64,000 bases of DNA from Actinomycetes bacterium (GCA_023565505.1 JAIMBI010000010.1:1-64000), one strand, 5' to 3'; counted from the first letter of the stretch, positions 18,082-27,715 are shown. Translations and numbers: made by a program. The notes: generated by a model not told the origin, from the letters alone.

Positions 18082-19383
18082 TCAGCCGGGTCCGGGGGCT
18101 TGGCCGGTTCGTCGGGCCAGATCGCGGGCCAACAGAAGACCGATGCCCGCCAGCCCGGCCACCATGCCCGTCACGCCGGGCCAGCCCAGGCGCGACCACA
18201 GCACGCCTCCCGTCGTGCCGCCCGCACTGGAGCCTAGGTAGTAGAGGAGCAGATACAGCGACGAAGCCAAGCCCGTCGCGGTCTGGGCCCGGCGGCCGAC
18301 CCAGGCGCTCGCCGTGGCGTGGGCGCCGAAGAACCCGAAGGTGAACACCGCGACGCCGAATACCAGCAGCGGGACGGGCGCCGCCAGCGAGAGGGCGATT
18401 CCGACCAGCATGAGGACAAGACCGGCGGTCAGCACCGGCGCGCGGCCCCGCTGGTCGGCCAGCCGGCCCATCCAGGACGAACTGAAGGTTCCGACCAAGT
18501 ACACGAGAAAGATCCACCCCACCGCAGCGGACGACCACCTGTACGGCGGCGCCGTCAGGCGAAATCCCACGTAGTTGTACACCGTCACGAAGCTGCCCAT
18601 GAGGACGGCGCCCAGACCGAAGAGCCGGGCGAGGACCGGGTCGGCGAACTGCTCCCGAATAGCGCGTAGCAAGGCGCGGAGGGGACGGGCGGCGGGGACG
18701 AAGTGCCGCGTCGGGGGCAGAAGACGCCAGAACACGGCCGTCGCCGCGAGGGCCACGACCCCAACCGCGGCGAGCGCGCCGTGCCATCCGGCCCAAGGTT
18801 CCAGCACGCTCACCAGGAGGCGTCCGGACAAGCCCCCGATGGTGTTCCCGCTGATGTAGATGCCCATGGCCGATCCCAGGGACCTCGGCTCCACCTCTTC
18901 CGACAGGTGGGCCATGGCGACGGCGGTGATACCGCCGAGCGCGAACCCGATGAGGGTCCGGACGGCTAGCAGCATCGGCAGGGTGGGGGCGAAGGCCGAG
19001 GCCAACCCCAGGGTCGAGGTGGCGCCGAGGGAGACCAGCATCACCGGACGGCGCCCGATGCGGTCCGACAGCAGGCCGACCGCCGGCAGGCTCAGGGCGA
19101 GGGCGGCGGTGGTGGACGACAGGACCAGGCTGGCCCCGGCGGGGCTGGTGGCGAAGACGCGGGCCAGCGTGGGCAGGAGGGCCTGGATGGAGTAGAGGAC
19201 CATGAACGTGGCCAAGCCGGCCGCGAAGAAGGCCAGGACGGAGCGGCGGAAGGCGGGTGTGCCGCGGACGAGGTAGGGTGCCGCCGCCCGCGGAGTGTCG
19301 TCCGCTCTCACCGCGCCCGGCAGGCCGGACCGACCATGCCGCCATCCCCCCTTAGCTTCGCCTGTGGTCCCCGCGAAGACCAC
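18082..19383 (-). CDS. MFS transporter (YnfM/arabinose-efflux-like)
   Basis: 12-helix permease of up to 433 aa. Motif A LLSDRIGRRPVML follows helix 2, and IGFALGGITAVAMAHLSEEV in helix 4 is typical of the YnfM-type efflux group; a second-half repeat reads RLADQRGRAP. Start uncertain: GTG 19383 has GAAGGGGA 10 bases upstream, while GTG 19311 would give the usual short tail but no clear ribosome site. It lies 62 bases downstream of tenA on the same strand side and could be a vitamin-precursor transporter by context, but that is a guess. Confidence 0.82.
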   Translation of the reverse strand: MVFAGTTGEAKGGWRHGRSGLPGAVRADDTPRAAAPYLVRGTPAFRRSVLAFFAAGLATFMVLYSIQALLPTLARVFATSPAGASLVLSSTTAALALSLPAVGLLSDRIGRRPVMLVSLGATSTLGLASAFAPTLPMLLAVRTLIGFALGGITAVAMAHLSEEVEPRSLGSAMGIYISGNTIGGLSGRLLVSVLEPWAGWHGALAAVGVVALAATAVFWRLLPPTRHFVPAARPLRALLRAIREQFADPVLARLFGLGAVLMGSFVTVYNYVGFRLTAPPYRWSSAAVGWIFLVYLVGTFSSSWMGRLADQRGRAPVLTAGLVLMLVGIALSLAAPVPLLVFGVAVFTFGFFGAHATASAWVGRRAQTATGLASSLYLLLYYLGSSAGGTTGGVLWSRLGWPGVTGMVAGLAGIGLLLARDLARRTGQAPGPG

Positions 19384-19542
19384 CCGCGCCCATTCCCCTT
19401 CGTCTCCGGAGGCCGGGAACCCTGCCCCGACGTGCCGCTCGGCGGACGGTTGCCGGCAGGGGAGTGGGGCTCTGACGGCGAATGGTCAGCCAGCGACCGA
19501 CGGGCAGGCCGAGGGCGCCAAATCAAGAGGGGGAGTCATCGC

Positions 19543-20532
19543 GTGCGCGGCGTTGTTCACGAACACCCGGCCGGGCCGGCCGGGGTCCGGCTGGCCATGG
19601 TGGCCGATCCGGAGCCGGGACCGCACATGGTGCGGGTGCGGCTTCGGGCGGCTGGTCTCAACCACCGGGACCTGCTCCAACTCACCGGACAGCCGGGGCG
19701 TCCCACGCCGGTCCTCGGTTCTGACGGGGCCGGCGTCGTGGATGCGGTCGGCGAGGGCGTACGGCGGGTGGCCGTGGGCGACGCCGTGGTGATCAACCCC
19801 AGTCTGGGGTGGGAGACGACGTCCGCGAGTCCGCCGCCGTCGTTCCAGATCCTGGGCGTGCCCCGGCCGGGCACGCTCGCGGAGTGGATCGTGGTTCCCG
19901 AAGCGAACGTCGAGCCGAAGCCGCCTCACCTCTCGTGGGAGGAAGCCGGCGTCCTGGGACTGGCCGGACTGACCGCCTGGCGGGCCCTGTTCACCAAGGG
20001 GGAGCTCCAGGCGGGACAGACGGTCCTGATTCCCGGCATCGGCGGGGGCGTGGCGACGATCGCCCTGCTGTTCGCCAAGGCGGCGGGGGCCAAGGTGGCC
20101 GTCACGTCGCGGGATCCGGAGAAGCGGGCGCGCGCGCTCGCCCTGGGGGCCGACGTGGCGCTGGACACCGATTCGGACTGGCTCGCCCAGATCGAGGAGC
20201 CGGTGGACCTAGTGGTCGAGAGCATCGGCGAGGCCACCTGGGAGCGCTCGCTGCTCGTGATCCGGGCGGGAGGGCGGCTCATCACGTTCGGGGCCCACAC
20301 CGGCAGTCGGGTCCTCATCGACCTCCGGGACATCTACCGCCGGCAGCTCACGGTGATGGGGACCACCATGGGCAGCGCGGAGGAGTTCCGGGCCATGTTG
20401 GCCTTCGTCAACCGCCACCAGCTGCGTCCGGCCATCGACCGCGTGTTCCGGCTCGAGGAGGCGGCGCAGGCCTTCCGGCGCCTGGAGCAGGCCGCCCAGT
20501 TCGGGAAGGTGGGACTGCTCGTCCCCGCCTGA
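19543..20532 (+). CDS. MDR/zinc-type alcohol dehydrogenase family oxidoreductase (quinone-oxidoreductase-like)
   Basis: NAD(P)-dependent medium-chain reductase, 329 aa from GTG 19543 (GAGGGGGAG upstream). GroES-like N-domain with AAGLNHRDLLQLTG, GSDGAGVVDAVGEGV and, at residues 118-128, GTLAEWIVVPE. The Rossmann domain begins PGIGGGVATIALLFAKAAGAKV. The structural-zinc cysteines are absent, which fits zinc-independent quinone/crotonyl-CoA-type reductases. Divergent from the MFS gene, convergent with the Ldh gene; substrate unknown. Confidence 0.85.
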   Translation: MRGVVHEHPAGPAGVRLAMVADPEPGPHMVRVRLRAAGLNHRDLLQLTGQPGRPTPVLGSDGAGVVDAVGEGVRRVAVGDAVVINPSLGWETTSASPPPSFQILGVPRPGTLAEWIVVPEANVEPKPPHLSWEEAGVLGLAGLTAWRALFTKGELQAGQTVLIPGIGGGVATIALLFAKAAGAKVAVTSRDPEKRARALALGADVALDTDSDWLAQIEEPVDLVVESIGEATWERSLLVIRAGGRLITFGAHTGSRVLIDLRDIYRRQLTVMGTTMGSAEEFRAMLAFVNRHQLRPAIDRVFRLEEAAQAFRRLEQAAQFGKVGLLVPA

Positions 20533-20571
20533 CCGGCGGGCGGCTGCCGCAGCGGGCGGGGCACCTCCGGA

Positions 20572-20589
20572 GGGCCGACGCGTCGGCCC
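20572..20589. repeat. 18-bp perfect palindrome
   Basis: GGGCCGACGCGTCGGCCC, self-complementary, between two convergent genes. Probably part of the transcription end region together with the hairpin at 20618. Confidence 0.5.
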
Positions 20590-20617
20590 GGACCGAAAGC
20601 CCCGCCACCGACGCGAA

Positions 20618-20641
20618 GGGGGCGGGCCGGCGCCCGCCCCC
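20618..20641 (+). terminator. hairpin at end of the MDR oxidoreductase gene
   Basis: GGGGGCGGGC / GCCCGCCCCC with a CGGC loop, a 10-bp perfect stem that touches the stop codon of the convergent Ldh gene. Confidence 0.5.
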
Positions 20642-21690
20642 TACCCCAGTTCCGCGGGCGGCGTCACGCCCAACTCGCGGGCCAGCGCGACGAGCTGCCC
20701 GGCCAGCTCGTCCGAGATGGGGATGCCGTGGGTCCGGCGCTCCTCCTCGCGTCGGTATTCGGGATCTCCGGGCAACTCGATGCGGTCGGCCTCGGGCGCC
20801 AGCGGCGTGGCCAACACGTCGGAGGCCAGTCGTTCGACGCCGTCGAGGAACGCCTCGCGCGGGCCGAACCGGCCGGGATCGAGGGCGAGGGCCAAGTGGC
20901 CGACTCCGCCCGCGGGCCGGCCGTGGGCGTCCGCCGCCAGGCCGAAGGGGGATCCCGTGAGGACGCCGGCCAGCACCTCCGCCACCAGGGCCAGGCCGAA
21001 CCCCTTATATCCCCCGGCGGGCGCCAGGAGACCGGCGCGGAGCGCCTCGGCCGCGTCGGTGGTGGGGCGGCCCTCCCGGTCGAGGGCCCAGCCGGGGGGG
21101 ATCGGACGGCCTTCCGCCGCCGCCAACCGGATCTTGCCCAACGCCACTTGGCTGAGGGCCATGTCGAGGACCAGCGGCCGCGCGGGGGGACGCCGCGGGA
21201 TGCCGAATGCCCACGGGTTGTTGCCGACGCGGGCCTCCCGTCCGCCGGCCGGCGCCAGGAGCGGCGACGCGTTGGTGACCATCACCGCGAGGAAACCCTG
21301 CTCGGCGGGCGGGATGACATAGAGCGCCGCCATGCCGAAGTGATGGCTGTTGCGCACCCCCACGACCCCGACGCCGTGCAGGCGGGCCCGCTCCACGGCG
21401 AGGTCCATGGCCAAGCGAGCCGGCCGGTAGCCGTATCCGCCGTCCGCGTCGACCAGGGCTGTGACCGTGTCGGCCTGGAGCACCCGCACGGTGGGGCGGG
21501 CCTTGACAGCCCCCGCCTGGAGGGTCCGCACGTACTGGATGAGGCGCAGCACGCCGTGGCTGTCGACCCCGCGCAGATTCGCCTGGACCAGGGACCGGGC
21601 GGTCAGGCGGGCGTCCTCGGGGACCAGGCCGCCGGCCTCCAGGACGGCGGCGGCGAACGCCTCGAGCGGCTCGGCGCGTACGACGCGCAT
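20641..21690 (-). CDS. Ldh-type malate/L-lactate dehydrogenase family oxidoreductase
   Basis: NAD(P)-dependent 2-hydroxyacid dehydrogenase of the type-2 family (ComC/YlbC/AllD), unrelated to classical LDH. 349 aa. LRGVDSHGVLRL (about 40-51), the catalytic-region motif RNSHHFGMA (about 111) and the late GYKGFGLAL loop are all present. It starts 7 bases after the SDR gene and is last in the minus-strand ilvD cluster, so it is probably co-transcribed. The actual acid is unknown; relatives use lactate, malate, ureidoglycolate or sulfolactate. Confidence 0.88.
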   Translation of the reverse strand: MRVVRAEPLEAFAAAVLEAGGLVPEDARLTARSLVQANLRGVDSHGVLRLIQYVRTLQAGAVKARPTVRVLQADTVTALVDADGGYGYRPARLAMDLAVERARLHGVGVVGVRNSHHFGMAALYVIPPAEQGFLAVMVTNASPLLAPAGGREARVGNNPWAFGIPRRPPARPLVLDMALSQVALGKIRLAAAEGRPIPPGWALDREGRPTTDAAEALRAGLLAPAGGYKGFGLALVAEVLAGVLTGSPFGLAADAHGRPAGGVGHLALALDPGRFGPREAFLDGVERLASDVLATPLAPEADRIELPGDPEYRREEERRTHGIPISDELAGQLVALARELGVTPPAELG

Positions 21691-21697
21691 GTCCGCC

Positions 21698-22462
21698 CTA
21701 GGCCCGCCCGGGGGCGCCGCTGACGTAGATGACCTGGCCGGTCACGTACGACGCCTCGTCGGTGCACAGGAAGCAGACGACGTTGGCCACGTCGCGCGGC
21801 ACACCCACGCGGCGGAGGGGAATGAGCTGGGCCCGCTCGTTCTTGAACTCCTCCGGGTCCTTGCCGAGCCGGCGTGCCGTCGCCCGGGTCATCTCGGTGT
21901 CGATGAAGCCCGGGGCCACGGCGTTGACGTTGATGTTGAAGGGGCCGAGCTCGACGGCCAGGGTGCGCGTGAGGCCCTGCAGGCCCGCCTTGGCCGACGA
22001 GTAGTTCGCCTGGCCGCGGTTGCCCAGGGCGGAGGTCGACGACGTGAACACGATCTTGCCCCACCGCTGCTTGACCATGTGGGCCTGGGCGGCACGCGTG
22101 CAGTAGAAGGACCCGGACAGGTGCGTCGCGATGACCTGGTTCCACTCTTCGTCCGTCATGCGGTAGATCAGGTTGTCCCGCGTGATCCCCGCGTTGTTCA
22201 CCAGGATGCTCACGGGTCCGAGGTCTTTCGCGACGGCCTCGACCATGGCGTTGACGCTGGCCGAGTCGCTTACGTCGACGCCGTAGGCGGCCACCCGCAC
22301 GCCCGTGGCCTTGACCGCGGCCACGGTCTCCTCCAGGTCCTCCCGGCGCAGGTCGCAGACCGCGATGTCGGCGCCCTCCTCCGCCAACCGGACCGCCTCC
22401 GCCTGGCCGATGCCGCGGGCCGCCCCGGTGATGAGCGCCACGCGTCCTTCAAGCTTGCCCAT
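21698..22462 (-). CDS. SDR family oxidoreductase, FabG-like 3-oxoacyl reductase
   Basis: Classical short-chain dehydrogenase of 254 aa. Cofactor motif TGAARGIG at residues 12-19, NNAG at about 87, catalytic Ser in TSSTS and Tyr-x3-Lys in YSSAK near 154, then PG..DTEM. Asp following the second strand (CDLRRE) suggests NAD rather than NADP preference. Flanked by an OB-fold/Zn-ribbon protein and an Ldh-type dehydrogenase in the same cluster, a context more like degradation of an acyl-CoA or hydroxyacid than fatty-acid synthesis. Confidence 0.88.
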   Translation of the reverse strand: MGKLEGRVALITGAARGIGQAEAVRLAEEGADIAVCDLRREDLEETVAAVKATGVRVAAYGVDVSDSASVNAMVEAVAKDLGPVSILVNNAGITRDNLIYRMTDEEWNQVIATHLSGSFYCTRAAQAHMVKQRWGKIVFTSSTSALGNRGQANYSSAKAGLQGLTRTLAVELGPFNINVNAVAPGFIDTEMTRATARRLGKDPEEFKNERAQLIPLRRVGVPRDVANVVCFLCTDEASYVTGQVIYVSGAPGRA

Positions 22463-22533
22463 GAGCAGCGAACCCTCCTTACGGATTACGTGATGACGTG
22501 GATGAGAGGGAGGACGTCCGAGGGCGGCGCCTC

Positions 22534-22956
22534 CTACGGGTCGCCGACCGCCCCGTCGGGGTCGGGCCGGAAGACCGGCATGCCGAACGCCTCCCCCAAC
22601 GGTTCAAACCGGACCCGGACCGGCATGCCGACGGCGACGGCCTCGGGCTGGGCCTCGAGCGTCGCCAGCAGGCGGAACCCCTCCGCCATGTCGACCAGCG
22701 CGACTACATAGGGCACGCGCGCGGCGAAATACGGATGGCGCGTGCGCCGGACGACGGTGTAGCTGTACACGGTGCCGCGCCCGGTGCTGGTGAGCCAGGT
22801 CAGGGCCGGCGAGAGGCACTCCGGACAGGCGATCCGACCGGGGAAGACGGCGCGGCGGCAGCCGGGACACCACTGGTAGACCAGACGGCCTTCCCGCGCC
22901 GCCCGCCAGAACGGCTCGTCGGCGCCCCGGATCACGGTAACGGGACGCGTGGCCAC
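22534..22956 (-). CDS. Zn-ribbon/OB-fold (DUF35) acyl-CoA-associated protein
   Basis: 140 aa. Residues 25-50 carry a rubredoxin-like zinc ribbon (CPGC...CPEC), and the rest is an OB-fold with YSYTVVRR and the PY.VALVDMAEGFRLLA strand pattern of DUF35. Relatives partner thiolases or HMG-CoA synthases and help channel acyl-CoA. No thiolase is adjacent here; the nearest is at 58.1 kb. It lies 48 bases downstream of ilvD in a minus-strand cluster. Confidence 0.85.
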   Translation of the reverse strand: MATRPVTVIRGADEPFWRAAREGRLVYQWCPGCRRAVFPGRIACPECLSPALTWLTSTGRGTVYSYTVVRRTRHPYFAARVPYVVALVDMAEGFRLLATLEAQPEAVAVGMPVRVRFEPLGEAFGMPVFRPDPDGAVGDP

Positions 22957-23004
22957 GGCTCCTACACCTCCTTACCCGTCGGGATCGGATGCAGCGGGTC
23001 GGCC

Positions 23005-24699
23005 TCAGGGAATGCGGGTCACCGCCCCTTCGGCCGCCGACGACACCAGGCCCGCATACTTGGCCATCACGCCGCTGGTGTAGCGGGGCGCCGGCGGCGT
23101 CCAACGGGCGCGTCGTCGCTCCAGTTCGTCGGGGGTCAGCTCCACGTCGAGGCGACGCCCCTCCACGTCGATGACCACCATGTCGCCCGACTCGATGAGC
23201 CCGATGGGGCCGCCTTTGGCCGCCTCCGGGGCCACGTGCCCGACCATGAGGCCGCGGGTAGCGCCGCTGAACCGTCCGTCCGTGAGCAGGGCGACGCTCT
23301 CGCCCAGGCCGGCGCCCACGATGGCGCCGGTCACGCCGAGCATCTCGCGCATGCCGGGACCGCCGGCGGGACCCTCGTACCGGATGACCACCACGTCCCC
23401 CGGCCGGATCGCGCCCCCGGTGACCGCCTGCATCGCCGCTTCCTCGGAGTCGAACACCCGCGCCGGGCCGCGATGGTAAAGGCGTTCGTGGCCGGCCACC
23501 TTGACCACGGCCCCTTCCGGGGCGAGCGTGCCCTTCAAGATGACGAGGCCGCCGGTGGGGCTGAACGGATGGGAGACGGGCCGGACGACCTGCTGACCGG
23601 GCGTCGGTGCGGCCTGGGCCACCGCCTCCGCTAGCGTCTGGCCAGTCATCGTGAGCTGGCTGCCGTCCATCAGCCCCGCCTCGACGAGCTCCTTGGTCAC
23701 GAGCGCCGTGCCGCCGGCGCGGGCCAAGTCCACGGCCGTGAAGAGGCCGCCCGGCCGGAGGCTGGCGATGATCGGGGTGTTGCGGCTGACCCGGTCGAAG
23801 TCGTCCAGCGTCAGCTCGACGCCGGCTTCGCGGGCCAAGGCCATGAGGTGCAGGACCGCGTTGGTGGACCCGCCGGTCGCGGCGACGCCGGCGATGGCAT
23901 TCAGGAACGACTGGCGGGTGAGCACGGCGCGCGGGGTGCGGCCCGCTTCCAGGACCGCGAGCACCTGACGCCCGACCTCGTAGCCGACCCGGTCCTTGGC
24001 CGGATCCTCGGCGGCCACGCCGGCCGTGCCGAACGGCGAGAGGCCCAGCACCTCGAGCGCCATGGCCATCGTGTTGGCGGTATATTGCCCGCCGCAGGCC
24101 CCCGGTCCGGGGCAGGCGACGTCCTCCAACGCCTTGAGGTCGGCATCCGACAGCCGTCCGGCGGCGTTGGCCCCGATCGCCTCGTAAACGTCCTGGATGG
24201 TGACGTCCTGGCCGCGGAAGCGTCCCGGGCGGATCGACCCCCCGTACAGCACGAGCCCCGGGATGTTCAGCCGGATGAGGGCCATGGCGCCCCCGGGGAT
24301 CGTCTTGTCGCAGGCCACCAGCACCACCATGGCGTCGAACATGTGGCCGAGGCCCACCAACTCGATGGAGTCGGCGATCACCTCGCGACTGACCAGCGAC
24401 GTCTTCATGCCCTCGGTGCCCATGGTCACCCCGTCGCTGATGGCCACCGTGTTGAACTCCATCGGCGTGCCGCCGGCCGCCCGGACTCCGGCCTTGACCC
24501 GTTCGGCCAGCGCCCGCAGGTTGAAGTTGCAGGGCATCGTTTCGGTCCACGTGTTGGCGATCCCGACGATGGGTCGGGCCAAGTCCGCATCCGTGAAGCC
24601 GATGGCTTTGAGCATGGCCCGGGCCCCGGCCCGGTCCCGACCTTCCAAAATGGTCCGGCTGCGCCGTGGGGCCGCGGTGATGATGGGCTCGCCTGCCAA
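23005..24699 (-). CDS. ilvD: dihydroxy-acid dehydratase
   Basis: Fe-S dehydratase of valine and isoleucine (and pantothenate precursor) synthesis. TTG 24699 follows GGGAGG by 7 bases and gives 564 aa, the family norm; the frame is open further upstream without similarity. Cluster ligands lie in ACDKTIPG and [16 protein letters not shown], and [10 protein letters not shown] and the late [15 protein letters not shown] motif are intact. It heads a minus-strand cluster with DUF35, SDR and Ldh genes. No other ilv gene, T-box or attenuator is seen nearby. Related sugar-acid dehydratases exist, but the length and motifs fit IlvD. Confidence 0.93.
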   Translation of the reverse strand: MAGEPIITAAPRRSRTILEGRDRAGARAMLKAIGFTDADLARPIVGIANTWTETMPCNFNLRALAERVKAGVRAAGGTPMEFNTVAISDGVTMGTEGMKTSLVSREVIADSIELVGLGHMFDAMVVLVACDKTIPGGAMALIRLNIPGLVLYGGSIRPGRFRGQDVTIQDVYEAIGANAAGRLSDADLKALEDVACPGPGACGGQYTANTMAMALEVLGLSPFGTAGVAAEDPAKDRVGYEVGRQVLAVLEAGRTPRAVLTRQSFLNAIAGVAATGGSTNAVLHLMALAREAGVELTLDDFDRVSRNTPIIASLRPGGLFTAVDLARAGGTALVTKELVEAGLMDGSQLTMTGQTLAEAVAQAAPTPGQQVVRPVSHPFSPTGGLVILKGTLAPEGAVVKVAGHERLYHRGPARVFDSEEAAMQAVTGGAIRPGDVVVIRYEGPAGGPGMREMLGVTGAIVGAGLGESVALLTDGRFSGATRGLMVGHVAPEAAKGGPIGLIESGDMVVIDVEGRRLDVELTPDELERRRARWTPPAPRYTSGVMAKYAGLVSSAAEGAVTRIP

Positions 24700-25015
24700 G
24701 GTTTGGCCTCCCTCCCTGAGACCCGCCCCGAACCACGCGGGGCGCTGTCCAATATCCCCCGGACGAGCGTTTCGGCTGGGGAGGCGCGATTTCCTACCAC
24801 CGCCGGGCGATTTCCGAAAGTTCATCAGACGAGACGACCCTGGAACCCGGCGGCCGACCGGTCCGGGGTCTCGCCCGCCGGCGACGGGTGCGGTAAGATC
24901 GCGTCAAACCGTGGACAGGCGCCGGTGCACGGGCCCACGGCACCGGGGTGCCGCTCGGGCAAACCGGTGGGAGTGGACGGCCGGTTGCGTCCGGCCTGGA
25001 GGGGGGAACGCGACG
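24700..25015. other. divergent intergenic region
   Basis: 316 bases between divergent ilvD and the TusA-like gene. It holds a 7-bp hairpin (CCGGTGC 24922-24928 with GCACCGG 24940-24946) and a TAAGAT at 24894 that could be a -10 box without a good -35. I see no recognised riboswitch and no gene. Confidence 0.45.
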
Positions 25016-25267
25016 ATGGGCGAGCACGGCGAGCCGGTCGCGCCGACACTGACCGTCGACGCCCGTGGCTTGAGTTGTCCCCTGCCCGTCATCCGGGCCA
25101 AGAAGGGACTGCAAAGCGTGACCGTGGGGGAAGTCGTCGAAGTCCTCGCGACGGATCCCGGGTCCCTGGCCGATTTCGAGGCGTGGACCCGCAGCACCGG
25201 GCACCAGCTGGTGGCCGCGCGCCAGGAGGGCGACGTGTTCCGCTTCCACATCCGCCGGACGAAATGA
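25016..25267 (+). CDS. TusA/SirA-like sulfurtransferase
   Basis: Small sulfur-carrier protein of 83 aa with the diagnostic CPLP motif at about residue 22 (LSCPLPVIRAKKGL), whose Cys carries persulfide sulfur. ATG 25016 follows a GGAGGGGGG site. The gene precedes a TlpA-like thioredoxin by 37 bases, suggesting a role in thiol or sulfur transfer rather than tRNA thiolation. No dsr, tusBCD or rhodanese genes are visible. Confidence 0.88.
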   Translation: MGEHGEPVAPTLTVDARGLSCPLPVIRAKKGLQSVTVGEVVEVLATDPGSLADFEAWTRSTGHQLVAARQEGDVFRFHIRRTK

Positions 25268-25304
25268 GGCCGGGGTCGACCCGGGACGGGAGGGAGATGG
25301 CATC

Positions 25305-25880
25305 GTGCGCCTGCAGCGACTTGTCACCTGGGGGATCCTGGCGTTGGCCGCCGGCCTGGCGGGCTACCTCTTGATGCCCGTGCTGGCTCCCTCGACGCCG
25401 TCGTCGCCGACGACGCCCCTCAGGTCGGCCCAGGCCGACACCGTCACGGGCCTCGCCGTCGGGGATCGCGCCCCCGACTTCACCCTGACCGACGTACACG
25501 GCCGGCGCGTCACGCTGGCCGCGCTGCGCGGGCATGCCGTGTGGCTCAACTTCTGGGCGACCTGGTGCCCGTGGTGCCGCACGGAAATGCCGGACATGGA
25601 ACAGGTTCATCGCCGGTACGGCGACAAGATCCTCATCTACGGGGTGGACGTCCAGGAATCGGCACCGACCGTGAGCCGCTACCTGTCCCAGCACGGCATC
25701 ACGTACGACGTCCTCCTCGACCGGACCGGTGCCGTCGCGACCCTCTACGACGTCAACGCGCTGCCGGAGTCGGTCTTCATCGCGCCCGACGGGCGGATCG
25801 CGGCCGTCCACACGGGCGCCCTGCTGAGCGTGGCGGCCATGCTGCCCTACGTGCGGGACGCCATCGGCGCCAACCACTGA
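25305..25880 (+). CDS. TlpA/ResA-like membrane-anchored thioredoxin
   Basis: Extracytoplasmic thiol-disulfide oxidoreductase, 191 aa from GTG 25305 after GGGAGGGAGA. An uncleaved N-terminal membrane helix (residues 7-27) is followed by the AhpC-TSA/Redoxin core (GDRAPDFTLTDVHGRRV) and the active site NFWATWCPWCRTEMP near residue 86. Proteins of this type keep cytochrome c haem-binding cysteines reduced, which fits the dihaem cytochrome c gene 1 kb away. Confidence 0.9.
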   Translation: MRLQRLVTWGILALAAGLAGYLLMPVLAPSTPSSPTTPLRSAQADTVTGLAVGDRAPDFTLTDVHGRRVTLAALRGHAVWLNFWATWCPWCRTEMPDMEQVHRRYGDKILIYGVDVQESAPTVSRYLSQHGITYDVLLDRTGAVATLYDVNALPESVFIAPDGRIAAVHTGALLSVAAMLPYVRDAIGANH

Positions 25881-25900
25881 GCGGGCGGGAACGGACGAGC

Positions 25901-26821
25901 ATGCTGGTCGAGTGCGTGCCGAACGTGAGCGAGGGGCGGCGCCCCGACGTCCTCGCCGCCATCCGGGACCAGGCGTCGGCGGCCGGGGTGCGGGTGCTGG
26001 GCGTGTCGGCGGATCCGGACCACCATCGCGCCGTCCTGACCCTCGTGGGGGAGGGCGAGCGCATGCTGGAGGCGGCGTTCGCCGTGGCGGCCGAGGCCGT
26101 CCGCCGGATCGATCTCCGCCACCATCGGGGCGTGCATCCGCGGTTCGGTGCGGTCGACGTGATCCCGTTCGTCCCGCTGGCCGGCACGCCCATGGCCTAC
26201 TGCGTCGAGCTGGCGCGGCGCCTCGGGGCGCGCCTCGGCGCGGAGTTGGAGCTGCCGGTCTTCCTGTACGAGCAGGCGGCGACGCGTCCGGAGCGCCGCA
26301 ATCTGGCGGACGTCCGCCGCGGCCAGTTCGAAGGACTGGCCGCCCGGCTGGCGGGGGGCGATGTGCCGGACTTCGGCCCCTCCAGCCCGCATCCGTCGGC
26401 CGGGGCCGTCGCCGTCGGGGCACGGGGGCCCTTGGTGGCCTTCAACGCCATGCTCGGCACGGCGGACGTGGCGATCGCCCGGGCTGTGGCCCGCGCGGTG
26501 CGCGCCAGCGGCGGCGGCTTGGCCGGCGTCAAGGCCTTGGGGCTCGCGTTGCCGTCGCGCGGGACGGTCCAGGTGTCGATGAATCTGGTCCATCCCGAGC
26601 GGACGACGCTCTGGCGGGCGTTGGAACTGGTCCGCCGCGAAGCCGCGCGCTACGGCGTGGCGGTGACGGGCACGGAGATCGTGGGGTTCGTGCCGTTGGG
26701 CGCGCTGGCGGCCGCCGCCCGGGAGTTCCTCCAGGCCCACGGCTTCGGTCCGGGGGACGTGCTGGAGCAGGCGTACTGGGGCGCGCCGTTGACAGGGGCC
26801 GGTCCGGATCCGGACGCGTGA
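25901..26821 (+). CDS. glutamate formimidoyltransferase
   Basis: FTCD N-terminal-domain protein, 306 aa. It transfers the formimino group from formiminoglutamate to tetrahydrofolate, the last step of some histidine-degradation pathways. It starts MLVECVPNVSEGRR, the family signature, with HHR..HPRFGAVDVIPFVP (around 72-90) and the NLVHPE motif late. It lacks the cyclodeaminase domain. It begins 20 bases after the TlpA gene. No hut genes are present, but a putative amidohydrolase with imidazolonepropionase-like features is at 33.9 kb. Confidence 0.88.
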   Translation: MLVECVPNVSEGRRPDVLAAIRDQASAAGVRVLGVSADPDHHRAVLTLVGEGERMLEAAFAVAAEAVRRIDLRHHRGVHPRFGAVDVIPFVPLAGTPMAYCVELARRLGARLGAELELPVFLYEQAATRPERRNLADVRRGQFEGLAARLAGGDVPDFGPSSPHPSAGAVAVGARGPLVAFNAMLGTADVAIARAVARAVRASGGGLAGVKALGLALPSRGTVQVSMNLVHPERTTLWRALELVRREAARYGVAVTGTEIVGFVPLGALAAAAREFLQAHGFGPGDVLEQAYWGAPLTGAGPDPDA

Positions 26822-26843
26822 CCCGGGCGACCAAAAAGATGTA

Positions 26844-26866
26844 GCCGCCGGCGGGAGGCCGGCGGC
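26844..26866. terminator. hairpin between convergent genes
   Basis: GCCGCCGGC / GCCGGCGGC, a 9-bp perfect stem with a GGGAG loop in the 64-base gap between the formimidoyltransferase and cytochrome c genes. Confidence 0.5.
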
Positions 26867-26885
26867 GGGTCGGATCGCGGACCGA

Positions 26886-27596
26886 CTATTTGTTCTGCTG
26901 CGCGATGAACTGGGCGAGGTCGGTGGCCTGCTGCTGGGTCAGGCTCCCGGGGGCGACCCCGTTGGTCTTGACGAGGGGCATGTTGGCCTTGATAAAGGAC
27001 GCTAGCTGGCCCACGGACTGACCCTTGACGACGGAGTTCGGTCCCCACAGCGCGGGCGCGCCCGAGTTGTTCGCGTTGCCTTCCCCGTTGGTGCCGTGGC
27101 AGACGGCGCAGACCCGCTGGTAGAGCGACTGCCCCGCGGCGATCGCGCTGGTCAAGCCGGCCCCGGACGAGGGCGGCGGCGAGGAGGGAGGGGCCGGCGG
27201 CCGGCCCAGGGAGGCGGCGACCTCGCTCTTGGCGGCGGGACCGAGCTTGCCGTTCAGCGCGTACACGAATGCCGCGAGGTCGGCGGCCTGTTGCTTCGAC
27301 AAGGATCCCGGGTTGGTCTTGGGCATGTACGTTTGGATGAAGGCGGCCAGCTGCCACTGATGCGGGTACAGGGTGAACAGGGACGGGCGACCGACCAGGG
27401 CCGGCGCGACGCCCGACACGCCGGCGGCGTTCGAGCCGTGGCACGTCGCGCACGTGGTGGAAAACAGCTTGGCTCCGGCGACCGGATTACCGGCGGGATA
27501 ACTGATCTGGTGGAAGCCTCCCGTCGCCTGCTGCTGGCCGCAGCCGGCCGCCAGGATGCCGAGAGCGGCCGCCAAGAGCGGCCACCGCATCCGCAT
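26886..27596 (-). CDS. dihaem cytochrome c lipoprotein
   Basis: Membrane-anchored electron carrier, 236 aa from ATG 27596 after GGAGGG. The signal peptide ends in LAAGC, a lipoprotein lipobox, so the Cys at about residue 19 would be lipidated. Two similar cytochrome c domains follow, with haem sites CATCH and CAVCH and axial Met candidates in YMPKTNPG and NMPLVKTNG; a Pro-rich linker joins them. Lipid-anchored c-type cytochromes are usual in Bacillota. Expressed from its own promoter (27716-27745). Confidence 0.92.
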   Translation of the reverse strand: MRMRWPLLAAALGILAAGCGQQQATGGFHQISYPAGNPVAGAKLFSTTCATCHGSNAAGVSGVAPALVGRPSLFTLYPHQWQLAAFIQTYMPKTNPGSLSKQQAADLAAFVYALNGKLGPAAKSEVAASLGRPPAPPSSPPPSSGAGLTSAIAAGQSLYQRVCAVCHGTNGEGNANNSGAPALWGPNSVVKGQSVGQLASFIKANMPLVKTNGVAPGSLTQQQATDLAQFIAQQNK

Positions 27597-27715
27597 CAAC
27601 AATCCCTCCTGCCTCACCCGACGCGCGGTCGCGCCGGGCGTCCGGTGTCGTGCGGGGCTTGTCCGCGCAGGCCGCCGGCCCACGGCGCCTCAAAACCCGT
27701 CGCGGTACCTCTCGG

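Noticed and set aside
22604-24736. 710-codon minus-strand frame
   Set aside because: Out-of-frame shadow of ilvD, which is clearly coded in another frame.
24894-24946. possible riboswitch or leader ahead of the TusA-like gene
   Set aside because: Only one 7-bp hairpin and a lone TAAGAT; no known riboswitch consensus.
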